Assembly (NCBI RefSeq): GCF_003425685.1
Contig: NZ_QJKM01000001.1
Coordinates: forward strand, 426,920 to 490,919
DNA: 64,000 nucleotides
Source of the DNA: Rhizobium terrae
GTDB taxonomy: Bacteria; Pseudomonadota; Alphaproteobacteria; Rhizobiales; Rhizobiaceae
Reading direction: 5' to 3'
Shown here: piece after piece, positions 1 to 8,378 of the stretch
Layout of the letters: each line of letters begins with the position of its first letter
Position numbering within the stretch: position 1 is the first letter of the stretch
Made by a program: the position numbers and the translations under genes
The notes under the pieces: model-generated
Database searches by the model: none
Told to the model about the DNA's origin: nothing
What the model saw: only the letters and a program-made list of their open reading frames with translations

Positions 1-642
1 CGCATGGCGGCGCTCTCCGGCCTGCCGGTGCCAGGCGTCCTGGTCGATCGGCGGATCGAAGGGCTCGATCTCGATTCCGTCACCACGGACAATCTCATGC
101 TGGGGCGGTTGGCGGCCGAACATCTCGACGGTCTTGGCCACAGGCGCGTGGCGGTGATCATGGGTTCACCGGAGCATCAGATCGCGCGCCACCGGCTGGA
201 CGGCTTCCGCGCCGGTTTTGCTGCGCGGGGCGTGACGCTCGAAGAGCGCCTGATCCAGAAGGATAATTTCTCCGAAGAAGCCGGCCATGCCGCGGCACTT
301 CGGTTGCTTTCGTTCTCCGAAAGGCCGACGGCGATCTTTGCGACCAACAACCATCTGGCACTCGGGCTGCTCAGGGCGATCGGCGAACAGGGCATATCCG
401 TTCCGGAAGACCTTTCCGTCATCGCCGTCGACGAACTTCCCTGGGCCGGACTCGTGCGTCCCGGCATGACGGTCGTCACCCAGCCATCGGAAGCGATCGC
501 CGAAATGGCGGTCTCGACGCTGCTGGAGCGGATTTCCGGAGGCCGCAGCAGCCTGAAGAACGGCAGGGACACGGTGTCGGTCCAGCTGCAGCCGGCGCTT
601 GTCGTTCGAGGTTCCACAGCCGCCATCCGGAGCCGCCGATGA
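1..642 (+). CDS. LacI/GalR-family transcriptional regulator, 5' end outside window
   Basis: The frame is open at the left edge, so the N-terminal helix-turn-helix is not visible. About 213 residues remain: the periplasmic-binding-protein-like effector and dimerisation half. LacI-family landmarks are readable: VPGVLVDRRI, the LGHRRVAVIMG strand, PTAIFATNNHLALG and ISVPEDLSVIAVDE, then the usual QPSEAIAEMAV segment near the end. The stop codon overlaps the start of the amidase gene (ATGA), so the two are probably co-transcribed and the regulator may control amidase expression. The effector is unknown. The family call is firm; what it regulates is inference. Confidence 0.9.
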   Translation, partial: RMAALSGLPVPGVLVDRRIEGLDLDSVTTDNLMLGRLAAEHLDGLGHRRVAVIMGSPEHQIARHRLDGFRAGFAARGVTLEERLIQKDNFSEEAGHAAALRLLSFSERPTAIFATNNHLALGLLRAIGEQGISVPEDLSVIAVDELPWAGLVRPGMTVVTQPSEAIAEMAVSTLLERISGGRSSLKNGRDTVSVQLQPALVVRGSTAAIRSRR

Positions 643-2051
643 ACGATATCTCCTCCGCCATACCTGCTCCCGGCATCCTGGAGCTTTCGGCTGTCGAGGC
701 GATCGCGGAGATTCGCGAAGGCCATCTGTCGCCGCTTGATGTCATCGACGCGTCGATCGTCCACATCGAGGCGACCGACGGCGCAATCAATGCCATACCC
801 GTGCGCTGTTTCGAGGCCGCGCGGATTGCGGCGAGCCGATTGATGGAAAAGAGAGTGACGGGCGGCGACTGGCCCCTGCTCTGCGGCCTGCCGCTGGCGG
901 TCAAGGACAATTCGGACGTCGCCGGCGTGCCCACCAGCGGTGGCAGCGCCCTCACGGCTGGCCGTATTCCCGATATCTCCGATCCGGCCATCGACCGCCT
1001 GCAGCGGGCCGGCGCGATCGTCATCGGCAAAAGCAACCTTTCGGAGCTTGGCGGCGCCAACACGACGAATGCGCTGTTCGGCGCAACGCGCAATCCGTTT
1101 TTCCCGGCACTGACGTCCGGTGGTTCCTCGGGCGGCTCCGCCGCAGCACTCGCTGCCCATCAGGTCTATCTGGGCCATGGCAACGACGTCGGCGGCAGCC
1201 TTCGCACGCCGGCCGCATTCTGCGGGGTCGCCGGCTTGAGACCGACGCCCGGCCTCGTCCCGCGCAAGCCGCTATCCGATCCCTTCGATACCATTTTCGT
1301 CGAAGGGCCGATGGCCCGCACCATTCCCGACCTTGCGCTCATGCTGGATGCGATGAGCGGCTTTCATTCCACCGATCTTCTCTCGCGGAGCCGGAATACC
1401 TCGTTCCATGACGCGGCTTCGCAACCCCACTGGGCCGTCCGGGTTGCCGTATCCGAAGATCTCGGCATGCTGCCCGTCGCCGGCGATATCCGATCAGGCT
1501 TCCGCGGTGCGATCGACGGGCTGCAACGGGCCGGTTGCGCGATATCCGAGGCGGCTCCCGATCTCTCGGGCATACCCGATGTCATCAGGGCATTGCGCGG
1601 CCTCGCCTATCTCGCGACGTGGGGCAAACATTGGCCGGCCCTGCGCGACCGCTTCACGCCAGAGGTTGGCGGAGATATCGCCTATGGCGAAAATCTTTCC
1701 GTCTCCGACATCGCCCAGGCCATCGAGCACCGGGCTACGCTCTACCGGCGGATGATGGGCTTCTTCAAAAATGTCGATGTCTTGATCTGCCCGACCACCC
1801 AGGTACGGCCCTTTCCTGTCGAAATCCCCTGGCCCGCGGACATCGACGGGCAGGCCTGCGAAAGCTATATCGACTGGATCATGATCACTTATGTCTGGTC
1901 CGTGCTCGGCTGCCCGGCGCTGGCAGTTCCGGCCGGGCGGGATCCGAACGGCATGCCTGTTTCCCTGCAGGTCGTCGGTCCGCCTCACAGCGAGGAACGC
2001 CTGCTGTCCGTCGCGGCGCGGATCGAGCAGGAGTTCACGAGCGGATCCTGA
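639..2051 (+). CDS. Amidase signature family enzyme
   Basis: A 470-residue cytoplasmic amidase of usual family length. It hydrolyses a carboxamide to acid and ammonia; the natural substrate cannot be read from sequence. The Ser-cisSer-Lys triad is recognisable: Lys89 in LAVKDN, the glycine/serine-rich signature GGSSGGSAAALAA with cis-Ser163, and nucleophile Ser187 in GNDVGGSLR. The start ATG overlaps the stop of the LacI-type regulator by four bases, implying translational coupling. The C-terminus carries the usual PALAVPAG and PVSLQVVGPP segments. The 77-base gap to the convergent gene downstream has no clear terminator. It could be a urea/biuret-type or aryl-amide amidase. Confidence 0.9.
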   Translation: MNDISSAIPAPGILELSAVEAIAEIREGHLSPLDVIDASIVHIEATDGAINAIPVRCFEAARIAASRLMEKRVTGGDWPLLCGLPLAVKDNSDVAGVPTSGGSALTAGRIPDISDPAIDRLQRAGAIVIGKSNLSELGGANTTNALFGATRNPFFPALTSGGSSGGSAAALAAHQVYLGHGNDVGGSLRTPAAFCGVAGLRPTPGLVPRKPLSDPFDTIFVEGPMARTIPDLALMLDAMSGFHSTDLLSRSRNTSFHDAASQPHWAVRVAVSEDLGMLPVAGDIRSGFRGAIDGLQRAGCAISEAAPDLSGIPDVIRALRGLAYLATWGKHWPALRDRFTPEVGGDIAYGENLSVSDIAQAIEHRATLYRRMMGFFKNVDVLICPTTQVRPFPVEIPWPADIDGQACESYIDWIMITYVWSVLGCPALAVPAGRDPNGMPVSLQVVGPPHSEERLLSVAARIEQEFTSGS

Positions 2052-2128
2052 CATTCCGGCCTAACCGGTATTCCCCGAAAAAGTCCGGCGCCCACCGAAA
2101 GTTTATCCGGGAAGAACAGCCGATGATC

Positions 2129-3310
2129 CTAACGTCGGATGGCGAATTCGAACACTTCTTCCTTCGGCTCGACACCAAGACCGGCGCCGGTCGGCACCAC
2201 GTAGGTTCCTTCGCCTGAGGCCATGTCGCCCCTCGTATAAGTGAGGTTCCGATCGAAGATCGAATGCTGGTATTCGTGATAGGGCACGTTCTGCAGCGCC
2301 GATGCAGCTTGCAGGCTGGCCGCCATGAAGATGCCGACGCTGATCGAGGCATGCGGCATGATGTTCATGTGGAAGGCCTGCGCCATCTGGCCGATGCGGA
2401 TGAATTCGGTAATGCCCGTATGGCCCATTTCCGGCTGCACGATGCTCATGGCCCGCGCCTCGAACCGCGGCCGGTATTCATAGGTGGTGCGCAATTCCTC
2501 ACCGAGCGCCAGCGGCACGCCGATGCCCGCCGCCACCCGCGCCTGGCCTTCGAGGTTTTCCGGCTGCACCGGCGCTTCGGCGAAATAGAGATTGTAGGGC
2601 TCGAGCCTGCGAATGATGCGGATTGCCTCGCCTGCCTCGAACTTCCAGTGGAGGTCAACCATCAGGTCGATATCCGGACCGACCGCCTCGCGCAGCGCCG
2701 CCATTTCCTTGACGATATCCTCTTCGGAGACGACCGCGGCGAACTTGATGCCCTTGTAACCCTTGCCGACCCAGTAGGCGGCGAGATCGCAGCGCTCCTT
2801 CAGCGTCGCCTTCGGCAGGCCCGAGACATAGGCGCGGATCGTGTCATGCCGCCGCCCACCGAGCAGCGTCGAGACCGGCACGCCGAGGTTCTTGCCGGCA
2901 AGGTCCCAGAGCGCGATGTCGACGCCCGCCAGCGCATCGAGATAGTAACCGCCGAAGAACCCGCGCACCCGCATCAGATCGTAGAGATCCTCGTGGATGA
3001 CCGCGGCATCGCCTGGATCGCGGCCGATGATGACCGGCCCGAGCACGTCGTCGATGATCGCCTTGGTCGCTTCGGGTGCGACGATGCCGTAGCACTCGCC
3101 CCAGCCGACCTTGCCGCTTTCACCGGTCATCTTGATCAAGAGCGTCATGTCGGTCGAGGGATAGATGGTGCGGTTGCCCTTGCGGATCAGGTAACCGCGC
3201 GCGTTGATCGCCTCGCCTTCCTTGAGCGGCCCGAGATAGGGTACCTCTCGCGGGATGGAGATGATGAAGGTCTCGACCGAGGCGATCGCATCGACGACGT
3301 TTTTCGGCAT
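2129..3310 (-). CDS. Mandelate racemase/muconate lactonizing family enzyme (putative sugar-acid dehydratase) with altered catalytic residues
   Basis: A 393-residue enolase-superfamily protein: capping domain (about 10-135), then a TIM barrel. Metal ligands are Asp219 (MVDLHW), Glu245 (FAEAPV) and Glu271 (ALGEEL), and the His320 base lies in MPHAS. The usual K-x-K pair is only half present (Lys189, then Ala191), and the Asp that normally pairs with the histidine reads as Glu294 (QPEMGH). A dehydratase making a 2-keto-3-deoxy acid from an aldonate or aldarate is likely from context, but specificity may be unusual. I chose the ATG at 3310 (MPKNVVDAIA); the frame is open for 26 more codons overlapping the neighbour. 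It is the last gene of the sugar-acid operon, 10 bases after the DapA-like gene. Confidence 0.85.
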   Translation of the reverse strand: MPKNVVDAIASVETFIISIPREVPYLGPLKEGEAINARGYLIRKGNRTIYPSTDMTLLIKMTGESGKVGWGECYGIVAPEATKAIIDDVLGPVIIGRDPGDAAVIHEDLYDLMRVRGFFGGYYLDALAGVDIALWDLAGKNLGVPVSTLLGGRRHDTIRAYVSGLPKATLKERCDLAAYWVGKGYKGIKFAAVVSEEDIVKEMAALREAVGPDIDLMVDLHWKFEAGEAIRIIRRLEPYNLYFAEAPVQPENLEGQARVAAGIGVPLALGEELRTTYEYRPRFEARAMSIVQPEMGHTGITEFIRIGQMAQAFHMNIMPHASISVGIFMAASLQAASALQNVPYHEYQHSIFDRNLTYTRGDMASGEGTYVVPTGAGLGVEPKEEVFEFAIRR

Positions 3311-3320
3311 GGCTTCCGGC

Positions 3321-4232
3321 TCAGTTCGGCTTGTGATTGGTATAAGGCAGATCGGCCTCTGCCAGAAGCAGCGCCAATTCCTTAGCATCGCCTTCGTCGA
3401 ATTTCGGACCCTTGCCGCGCACGAACGTGTGTCTGATCACACCGCGGCGGCGCAGCACTTCCTTGGTCATGTGCATGCGGAAGATCGCCTGGAAATTCAG
3501 GAGCGGCAGCGAGACGTTGTAGAGCTTTCGTGTGGTCGCGATATCGCCCTTCTGCCAGGCATGGATCATCTGGGCGTGGATATCGGCAAGCTCGGCGGCC
3601 GGCATGGTGCCTGCTGCCCCGCGCGCCAGTTCGTCGGTGACGTAACGTCCCCCGGCACCGCCGAAGATCGCGTCGAGCGAACCGTTGGCAGCCGCCTTGA
3701 TGCGGGTCAGGTGCTGGCCGCAAGGAGCGGTCTCTTCTTTGACGTAGCGGATTTCAGGCACGGCATTGGCGACCGCGACCACCTCTTCCGGCGTCAGGCC
3801 AGCGCCGATCGGCTTCGGCTGGTTCTGCAGCATGATCGGCACGCCGGCATTGGCTGCGACTTCCTTGAAATAGGCGATCTGCGCGGCGATATCGTTGCCG
3901 AGCGAGAACGGCGCCATCACCATGGCCGCCCCTGCCCCGACCTCGGCCGCCTGCGCCACGTGTTTCGCCGCTGCCTTCGCGTCCGGATCGCTGGCGCCGA
4001 TGATGATCGGGATGCGCCCGCCGATCCGCTCCGCCAGCAGTTCCACCTGCCGCTTGCGCTCCTCGGGGGTCAACGTATCCACCTCGCTTGCGACGCCCGG
4101 ATAAACGACGCCGTCGACCTTGCTCTCCAGTGCGAAATCGATGATCGACTGGAAATCCTGTTCATCAATTGAGCCGTCGTCGCGGAAAGGGGTCGGAAGG
4201 ACGGGGAAAGCCCCGGCTAAAATCTTGTTCAT
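3321..4232 (-). CDS. DapA-family lyase/aldolase (not lysine biosynthesis)
   Basis: A 303-residue class I aldolase-superfamily protein of the dihydrodipicolinate synthase/N-acetylneuraminate lyase family. The Schiff-base lysine is Lys165 in IRYVKEET. The conserved YNxP motif that supplies the proton-relay tyrosine reads QNQP (136-139), and the GTTGE-like loop reads GVASE, so it is not a DHDPS. By context it probably acts on a 2-keto-3-deoxy sugar acid as aldolase or dehydratase. The start ATG at 4232 overlaps the stop of the permease gene (ATGA). An ORF extending further upstream in this frame is rejected because it would overlap the permease extensively. Family call is firm, reaction inferred. 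Confidence 0.88.
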   Translation of the reverse strand: MNKILAGAFPVLPTPFRDDGSIDEQDFQSIIDFALESKVDGVVYPGVASEVDTLTPEERKRQVELLAERIGGRIPIIIGASDPDAKAAAKHVAQAAEVGAGAAMVMAPFSLGNDIAAQIAYFKEVAANAGVPIMLQNQPKPIGAGLTPEEVVAVANAVPEIRYVKEETAPCGQHLTRIKAAANGSLDAIFGGAGGRYVTDELARGAAGTMPAAELADIHAQMIHAWQKGDIATTRKLYNVSLPLLNFQAIFRMHMTKEVLRRRGVIRHTFVRGKGPKFDEGDAKELALLLAEADLPYTNHKPN

Positions 4233-5065
4233 TTGACTGCTCCGGCGGTGACGCCCTGAATGAAATAACGTTGGAGGAACATGAAGGCCACGACGATGGG
4301 CGCGGATGCGATCAGCGATGCCGCCATGGCGCCGCCCCAGTCGGAATTGACCTCGTTGAGATAGGTGAGAAGCAGGCCCGGCCCGATCGTGCGCTTTTCG
4401 TCCGAGACGATCAGCGTCATCGAATAGAGAAGATCGTTCCAGGACCACATGAAGGAATAGAGGAAGACCGTGACGATCGGCGGGATCGAGATCGGTATGA
4501 CGATCGTGTGGAAGATCCTGAGATCGCTCGCGCCGTCGGCCCGCGCCGCATCGATCAGCTCGTCCGGCACCTGGGAAAAGTAGCTGTAGAGCATATAGGT
4601 GGAGACCGGCAACGCGAAGACGATATAGCTGAGGATCAGCCCCGGCCGGGTGTCGAGCAGGTTCAGTTCGCTCATCAGCGGATAGATCGAGATCAAGAGC
4701 AGGCCGAAGGGGAACATCTGTGCCGACAGCATGAACAGCATAACCGGCTGCCGGCCGAAATAGCGGTATTTCGCGAAGCTGAAACCGGCATAGAGCGCCA
4801 GAAGCGTCACCAGCGCCGCGCTGCAGGTCGAGGTGATCAGGCTGTTCATCAGGTACATCGGCAGCTTGCCGGTGGTCAGCGCCCGGATGAAATGTTCGAG
4901 GCTCGGCATGGTCGGAAGCGGCGTCGGCACCACCCGGTAAAGCTCGGCATTCGCCTTCAGCGACGAGATCACCAGCCAGTAGAGCGGGAAGAATAGGAAG
5001 AAGCCGATCACCGCAAGCGCCGCGAAAAAGACGAGCTTGGCCCGTCGGGAGGAAAGGTCGAACAT
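4229..5065 (-). CDS. ABC sugar transporter permease (MalG/UgpE type)
   Basis: A 278-residue inner-membrane permease with about six hydrophobic segments. The cytoplasmic coupling (EAA) loop reads ELIDAARADGASDLRIF, followed by IVIPISIPP. Together with the 5067-5999 permease it forms the channel of a carbohydrate (CUT1-type) importer served by the ATPase at 8375-9469 and the binding protein at 6214-7485. It sits one base after the partner permease gene and overlaps the DapA-like gene by four bases. The N-terminus (FFLFFPLYWLVISSLK) is typical of the MalG branch. Substrate is probably a sugar or sugar acid, judged from neighbouring enzymes. Confidence 0.93.
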   Translation of the reverse strand: MFDLSSRRAKLVFFAALAVIGFFLFFPLYWLVISSLKANAELYRVVPTPLPTMPSLEHFIRALTTGKLPMYLMNSLITSTCSAALVTLLALYAGFSFAKYRYFGRQPVMLFMLSAQMFPFGLLLISIYPLMSELNLLDTRPGLILSYIVFALPVSTYMLYSYFSQVPDELIDAARADGASDLRIFHTIVIPISIPPIVTVFLYSFMWSWNDLLYSMTLIVSDEKRTIGPGLLLTYLNEVNSDWGGAMAASLIASAPIVVAFMFLQRYFIQGVTAGAVK

Positions 5066-5066
5066 C

Positions 5067-5999
5067 TCAGTTTCCTTTCACCAGCATGCGCAGATAGAGG
5101 AAGGCGGGCGGCAGGAGTGCCGCGACCCACAACACACCGACGGCGGAAGCAAAGCCGATATCCCACTGCTCGAAAGCCCGGCGATAGACCTCGACGGACA
5201 GAACCGTCGTCGCCCGCACCGGCCCGCCGCCGGTCAGCGCGTAGATCGTGTCGAATTGCTGCAGATTGCCAATCACCCCGAGAACGACGACGATCATCAG
5301 GACCGGGCGCAGATGCGGCAGGATATGGTCGCGCAGCACCGCCCAGTTGCCAGCGCCATCGACGCGGGCGGCATCGATCTGCTCCTTGTCGAGGTTCTGC
5401 AGACCGGCGAGAAAGAACGACATGAAGAGCGGGATCGACAACCAGACCTTGGTCAGCACGACGGCCAGCATGGCGCCCTCGGGCGTCGACAACCAGGCCT
5501 GCGGGTAATCGATCACGCCGAGTTCCATCAGGAAGGCGTTCAGCACGCCGTAACGGGAATTGAAGATCCAGCCCCAGATGAAGGCGCTCACCGTAGACGG
5601 CAGCACCCAGGGCAGCAGCGACATCGAGCGCAGCACGGCGCGGCCGGCGAACGGCTGGTTCATGATCAGCGCCCAGCCGAGACCGGCGACCAGTGTCCCT
5701 GCTGTCGTCAGTGCCACATAGATGGCGGTCGTCCAGAAGGCGGCCCAGACGTCCGGATCGGACGCGATCTTATAGAAATTCTCAAAACCGATGAAGCGCG
5801 GCTCCATCATCTCGACGGTGTATTCGAACAGCGAAAGGCCGAGGGCTGACAGAAACGGATAGAGGATGACCGCGGCAAAGGCGATCGCCGCCGGCAGCAG
5901 CAGAAGCAGCCCGATGCGGTTCTGCCCGGCTTTCAAACCCCCGCGGTTCGCATGTGGCGAGACCGGATAGGCTCCGACATTGTTTTCGATCACGGCCAT
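5067..5999 (-). CDS. ABC sugar transporter permease (MalF/UgpA type)
   Basis: A 310-residue integral membrane protein with a short cytoplasmic tail, a first membrane helix at about residues 30-55 (LLLLPAAIAFAAVILYPFL) and the EAA loop near DKEQIDAARVDGAGNWAVL. It is the first permease gene of the importer. Between it and the upstream binding-protein gene lies a 135-bp paired-palindrome repeat. The next permease gene begins one base later, so the pair is co-translated. Membership of the MalF-like branch is clear; the substrate is not. Confidence 0.93.
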   Translation of the reverse strand: MAVIENNVGAYPVSPHANRGGLKAGQNRIGLLLLLPAAIAFAAVILYPFLSALGLSLFEYTVEMMEPRFIGFENFYKIASDPDVWAAFWTTAIYVALTTAGTLVAGLGWALIMNQPFAGRAVLRSMSLLPWVLPSTVSAFIWGWIFNSRYGVLNAFLMELGVIDYPQAWLSTPEGAMLAVVLTKVWLSIPLFMSFFLAGLQNLDKEQIDAARVDGAGNWAVLRDHILPHLRPVLMIVVVLGVIGNLQQFDTIYALTGGGPVRATTVLSVEVYRRAFEQWDIGFASAVGVLWVAALLPPAFLYLRMLVKGN

Positions 6000-6057
6000 G
6001 GGGTTATTTCCTGTTGGTCCTGTTTCCGGCTGTCGATGAAGGTTTTGCGTCCGGGCT

Positions 6058-6192
6058 GCCCCTCATCCGGCTGCCGCCACCTTCTCCCCGCCAGCGGGGA
6101 GAAGGGATGTGCCGCGCCGTTCCCTTCACTTCAGCAAGGCGTGTTGCACGTCCCCTCTCCCCGCAAGCGGGGAGAGGGTTAGGGTGAGGGGC
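6058..6192. repeat. RIME-like paired-palindrome intergenic repeat, copy 1
   Basis: A 135-bp element bounded by inverted ends GCCCCTCA and TGAGGGGC. It contains two perfect 12-bp-arm hairpins with 2-nt loops: 6080-6105 (CCTTCTCCCCGC / GCGGGGAGAAGG) and 6153-6178 (CCCTCTCCCCGC / GCGGGGAGAGGG). A second copy lies at 50475-50619. Layout and arm sequence match what I know of rhizobial intergenic mosaic elements (RIME); that identification is from memory. It lies between a binding-protein gene and its first permease gene on the minus strand. Confidence 0.85.
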
Positions 6193-6213
6193 CAAGCCCA
6201 GATGCGGTGGCGA

Positions 6214-7485
6214 CTATTCCGACTTCTTCGCCTTCTCCATGCTGGTCGTCAGCCGCGCCTGCATGGACTTGATGGCATCGTCGGGCGACTTCTGGCCGAG
6301 CAATGCCCCCTGCACTTCTTCGCCGATGATGTTGGTGAGGTCGGCCGCATTCGACCAGATGCCGACTTCGTTGCGGCGGGCGTCACCCGTCGCGGTCGAC
6401 CAGTTCTTGAGATAGGCATCGTCGGCCACGGCCGCGCGGGCGGACTTGGTGACCGGCAGCGCGCTCATCTTCAACGGAAGGTCCGTCTGCACCTTGTCGG
6501 AAACGATGTAGGTCAGGAACTTGTCGGCTGGATCCTCCGCCTTAGCCTTGCCGCCATTGGCGAACTGCACGAGGAGATGCCCCCACTGGACGGAAACAGA
6601 CTTGTCGCCGGCCTTCAGCACAGGTGTCGGCATCGGCAGCACGTTAGCATCGAAAGCTTGGCCTTTGCCGGAGAAATCACGCAGGAAGGTGCGGGTTTGC
6701 GGCGCGTCGAGATAGAAGGCTGAAGCGCCCTGCGCCAGCAGGCGGCGCGAATCCGGGCGGTCGATTTCGGGAGCCGCCAAGCGATCCTTCAACAGGCTGA
6801 CCATGAAGCCGAGCGCATCGCGGCTCTGCTTGCTGTCGATGACGACCTTGCCGGCATCATCGATGATCCGACCGCCATGCACCCAGTTCCAGACCATGAA
6901 GTCGATCAGGATCGAGCCGTTGTTCTTGGTGGCCATGGAATACGGCACCGAGTTGGGCACCTTCTCGCGCACTGCGACCAGAGCTTTCTTGAAGTCGTCG
7001 ACGGTCTTCGGCGCGTCGCTGATGCCGGCTTTCGCGAGCACTTCCTTGTTGGCCACCATGCCGATCGAACCGGACAGAAGCGGCAACGCAAACTGCTTGC
7101 CGTTGATATTGCCCATGGCGAGCGCATCTGGCGCGAAAGCTGCTTCAAGTTTGTCCTTGCCGTAGACCGCGTTCAGGTCGACGAGGTTATCGAGGCTTGC
7201 GAAGGTCGGCAGCCAACGTTCTGAAAGCTGCGCGATGTCAGGCAAAGTCTTGGACCGGGCGCGCAAAAAGATATTCTTCTGCATGTCGCCCCAGGCAAAG
7301 CCCAGCGGCTCGACCGTCAGCTTCTCGGCCTTCTGAAAATTGTCCAGGACGCCCTGGACGACCGCTTTATTGGCCTCCTCCGCGTAGGTGAAGCTCATGA
7401 AACTCAGATCGGCTGCCGTCGCGGCACCCGAGCCGAGCGTAAGCGCGACGGCGGCTGTGCCGATCAGTCTGGTAAAGGTGTTCAT
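6214..7485 (-). CDS. ABC transporter extracellular solute-binding protein (sugar type)
   Basis: A 423-residue periplasmic binding protein of the MalE/UgpB-like family (cluster 1 fold). The N-terminus is a Sec signal peptide with cleavage expected after AATA in TLGSGAATAADLSF. The mature protein shows family features: an early PDIAQLSERW segment, the LPLLSGSIGMVANKEVLAKAG block and a lysine-rich C-terminus. It delivers substrate to the 4229-5999 permeases. The gene follows the SDR gene after an 86-bp gap holding a candidate IclR operator (7510-7524), and is followed by a RIME-like repeat. A GGGAGGATC ribosome site precedes the ATG. Confidence 0.92.
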   Translation of the reverse strand: MNTFTRLIGTAAVALTLGSGAATAADLSFMSFTYAEEANKAVVQGVLDNFQKAEKLTVEPLGFAWGDMQKNIFLRARSKTLPDIAQLSERWLPTFASLDNLVDLNAVYGKDKLEAAFAPDALAMGNINGKQFALPLLSGSIGMVANKEVLAKAGISDAPKTVDDFKKALVAVREKVPNSVPYSMATKNNGSILIDFMVWNWVHGGRIIDDAGKVVIDSKQSRDALGFMVSLLKDRLAAPEIDRPDSRRLLAQGASAFYLDAPQTRTFLRDFSGKGQAFDANVLPMPTPVLKAGDKSVSVQWGHLLVQFANGGKAKAEDPADKFLTYIVSDKVQTDLPLKMSALPVTKSARAAVADDAYLKNWSTATGDARRNEVGIWSNAADLTNIIGEEVQGALLGQKSPDDAIKSMQARLTTSMEKAKKSE

Positions 7486-7509
7486 CAGATCCTCCCGAAA
7501 CGATGTTGA

Positions 7510-7524
7510 TGGAACTCTGTTTCA
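7510..7524. promoter_or_regulatory. Candidate IclR operator, secondary site
   Basis: TGGAACTCTGTTTCA matches 12 of 15 positions of the perfect palindrome at 11285-11299. It lies 25 bases upstream of the binding-protein start codon, inside the operon. It may be an internal promoter/operator giving extra control of the binding-protein gene. Confidence 0.5.
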
Positions 7525-7571
7525 ACTCGAAAAAGATCAAGCGGCGAGCGCCGGTGTCCGCTTGGGCCCCC

Positions 7572-8378
7572 TTAGACGACGCCTCCATCGACGATGAATG
7601 TCTGTGACGTGATGAGGCGGGAATCGTCTGCCGCCAGAAACAGCGCCATGCGGGCGATATCGGGCGGCAGCAGATGCTCCTTGAGGCACTGAACCTCGAG
7701 ATATTCGGAAAACTTGCCCTGGTAGACGCGCTTAGCGCGCTCCACCTGGCGTTCGGTCAGCACCCAGCCGGGCGCAATCGAATTGACGCGGATATTGCGT
7801 GTCCCCAGTTCGCGGGCGAGCGACTTGGTCATGCCCATCACCGCGGATTTGGCGGTCGTATAGAAGATCAGGCCGGCAGCACCGCGCATCCACGAGATCG
7901 AGCCCATGTTGATGATCGACCCGCCGCCGGCTTCCGCCATTTCCGGCGCCACGGCCTGAACCGCGAAGAACTGGTGGCGCAGATTGGTCTGGAAGCGTTC
8001 GTCCCAATATTCCGGCGTCACGTCTTCGAGCGGCTTGCGATCGTCATTGCCGGCATTGTTGACCAGGACGCGGATCGGGCCGATCTCGGATCGCAATGCC
8101 CCGATACCAGCCTTCAGCGCATCGACATCCCGCAGATCAGCAGCGCGATGGAATGGCCGGTTTCCCGTCCTTTGGCTGACCGTCTCTGCAGTTTCGTCCG
8201 CGACATTGGGGTCGAGGTCAAGGAAACCGACCTTGCAGCCCTGGGCGCAGAAATGCTCGACCAGCGAGGCGCCTATGCCGGAGCCGCCGCCGGTGATCAG
8301 CACGCCCCTGCCCTTGAGGCTCGGATATTGAGCGACCTCGACGCGAACCTTTTCAACGAGCTCCGGATGAACGGTCAT
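7572..8378 (-). CDS. Short-chain dehydrogenase/reductase (putative sugar dehydrogenase)
   Basis: A 268-residue classical SDR with a Rossmann fold. The cofactor loop TGGGSGIG is at 29-36, NNAG at 107-110, the catalytic serine at about 160 (INMGSIS) and the Tyr173-x-x-x-Lys177 pair in FYTTAKSA. An acidic residue at the end of the second strand (FLDLD) suggests NAD preference. In context it probably oxidises an aldose to the aldonolactone, feeding the lactonase domain encoded upstream. The start overlaps the ATPase stop (ATGA). An 18-residue N-terminal extension before the fold is normal for some sugar SDRs. Family certain, substrate inferred. Confidence 0.92.
   Translation of the reverse strand: MTVHPELVEKVRVEVAQYPSLKGRGVLITGGGSGIGASLVEHFCAQGCKVGFLDLDPNVADETAETVSQRTGNRPFHRAADLRDVDALKAGIGALRSEIGPIRVLVNNAGNDDRKPLEDVTPEYWDERFQTNLRHQFFAVQAVAPEMAEAGGGSIINMGSISWMRGAAGLIFYTTAKSAVMGMTKSLARELGTRNIRVNSIAPGWVLTERQVERAKRVYQGKFSEYLEVQCLKEHLLPPDIARMALFLAADDSRLITSQTFIVDGGVV

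Noticed and set aside
177-1178. 333-codon minus-strand open frame
   Set aside because: Shadow of the LacI and amidase genes, with no recognisable domain.
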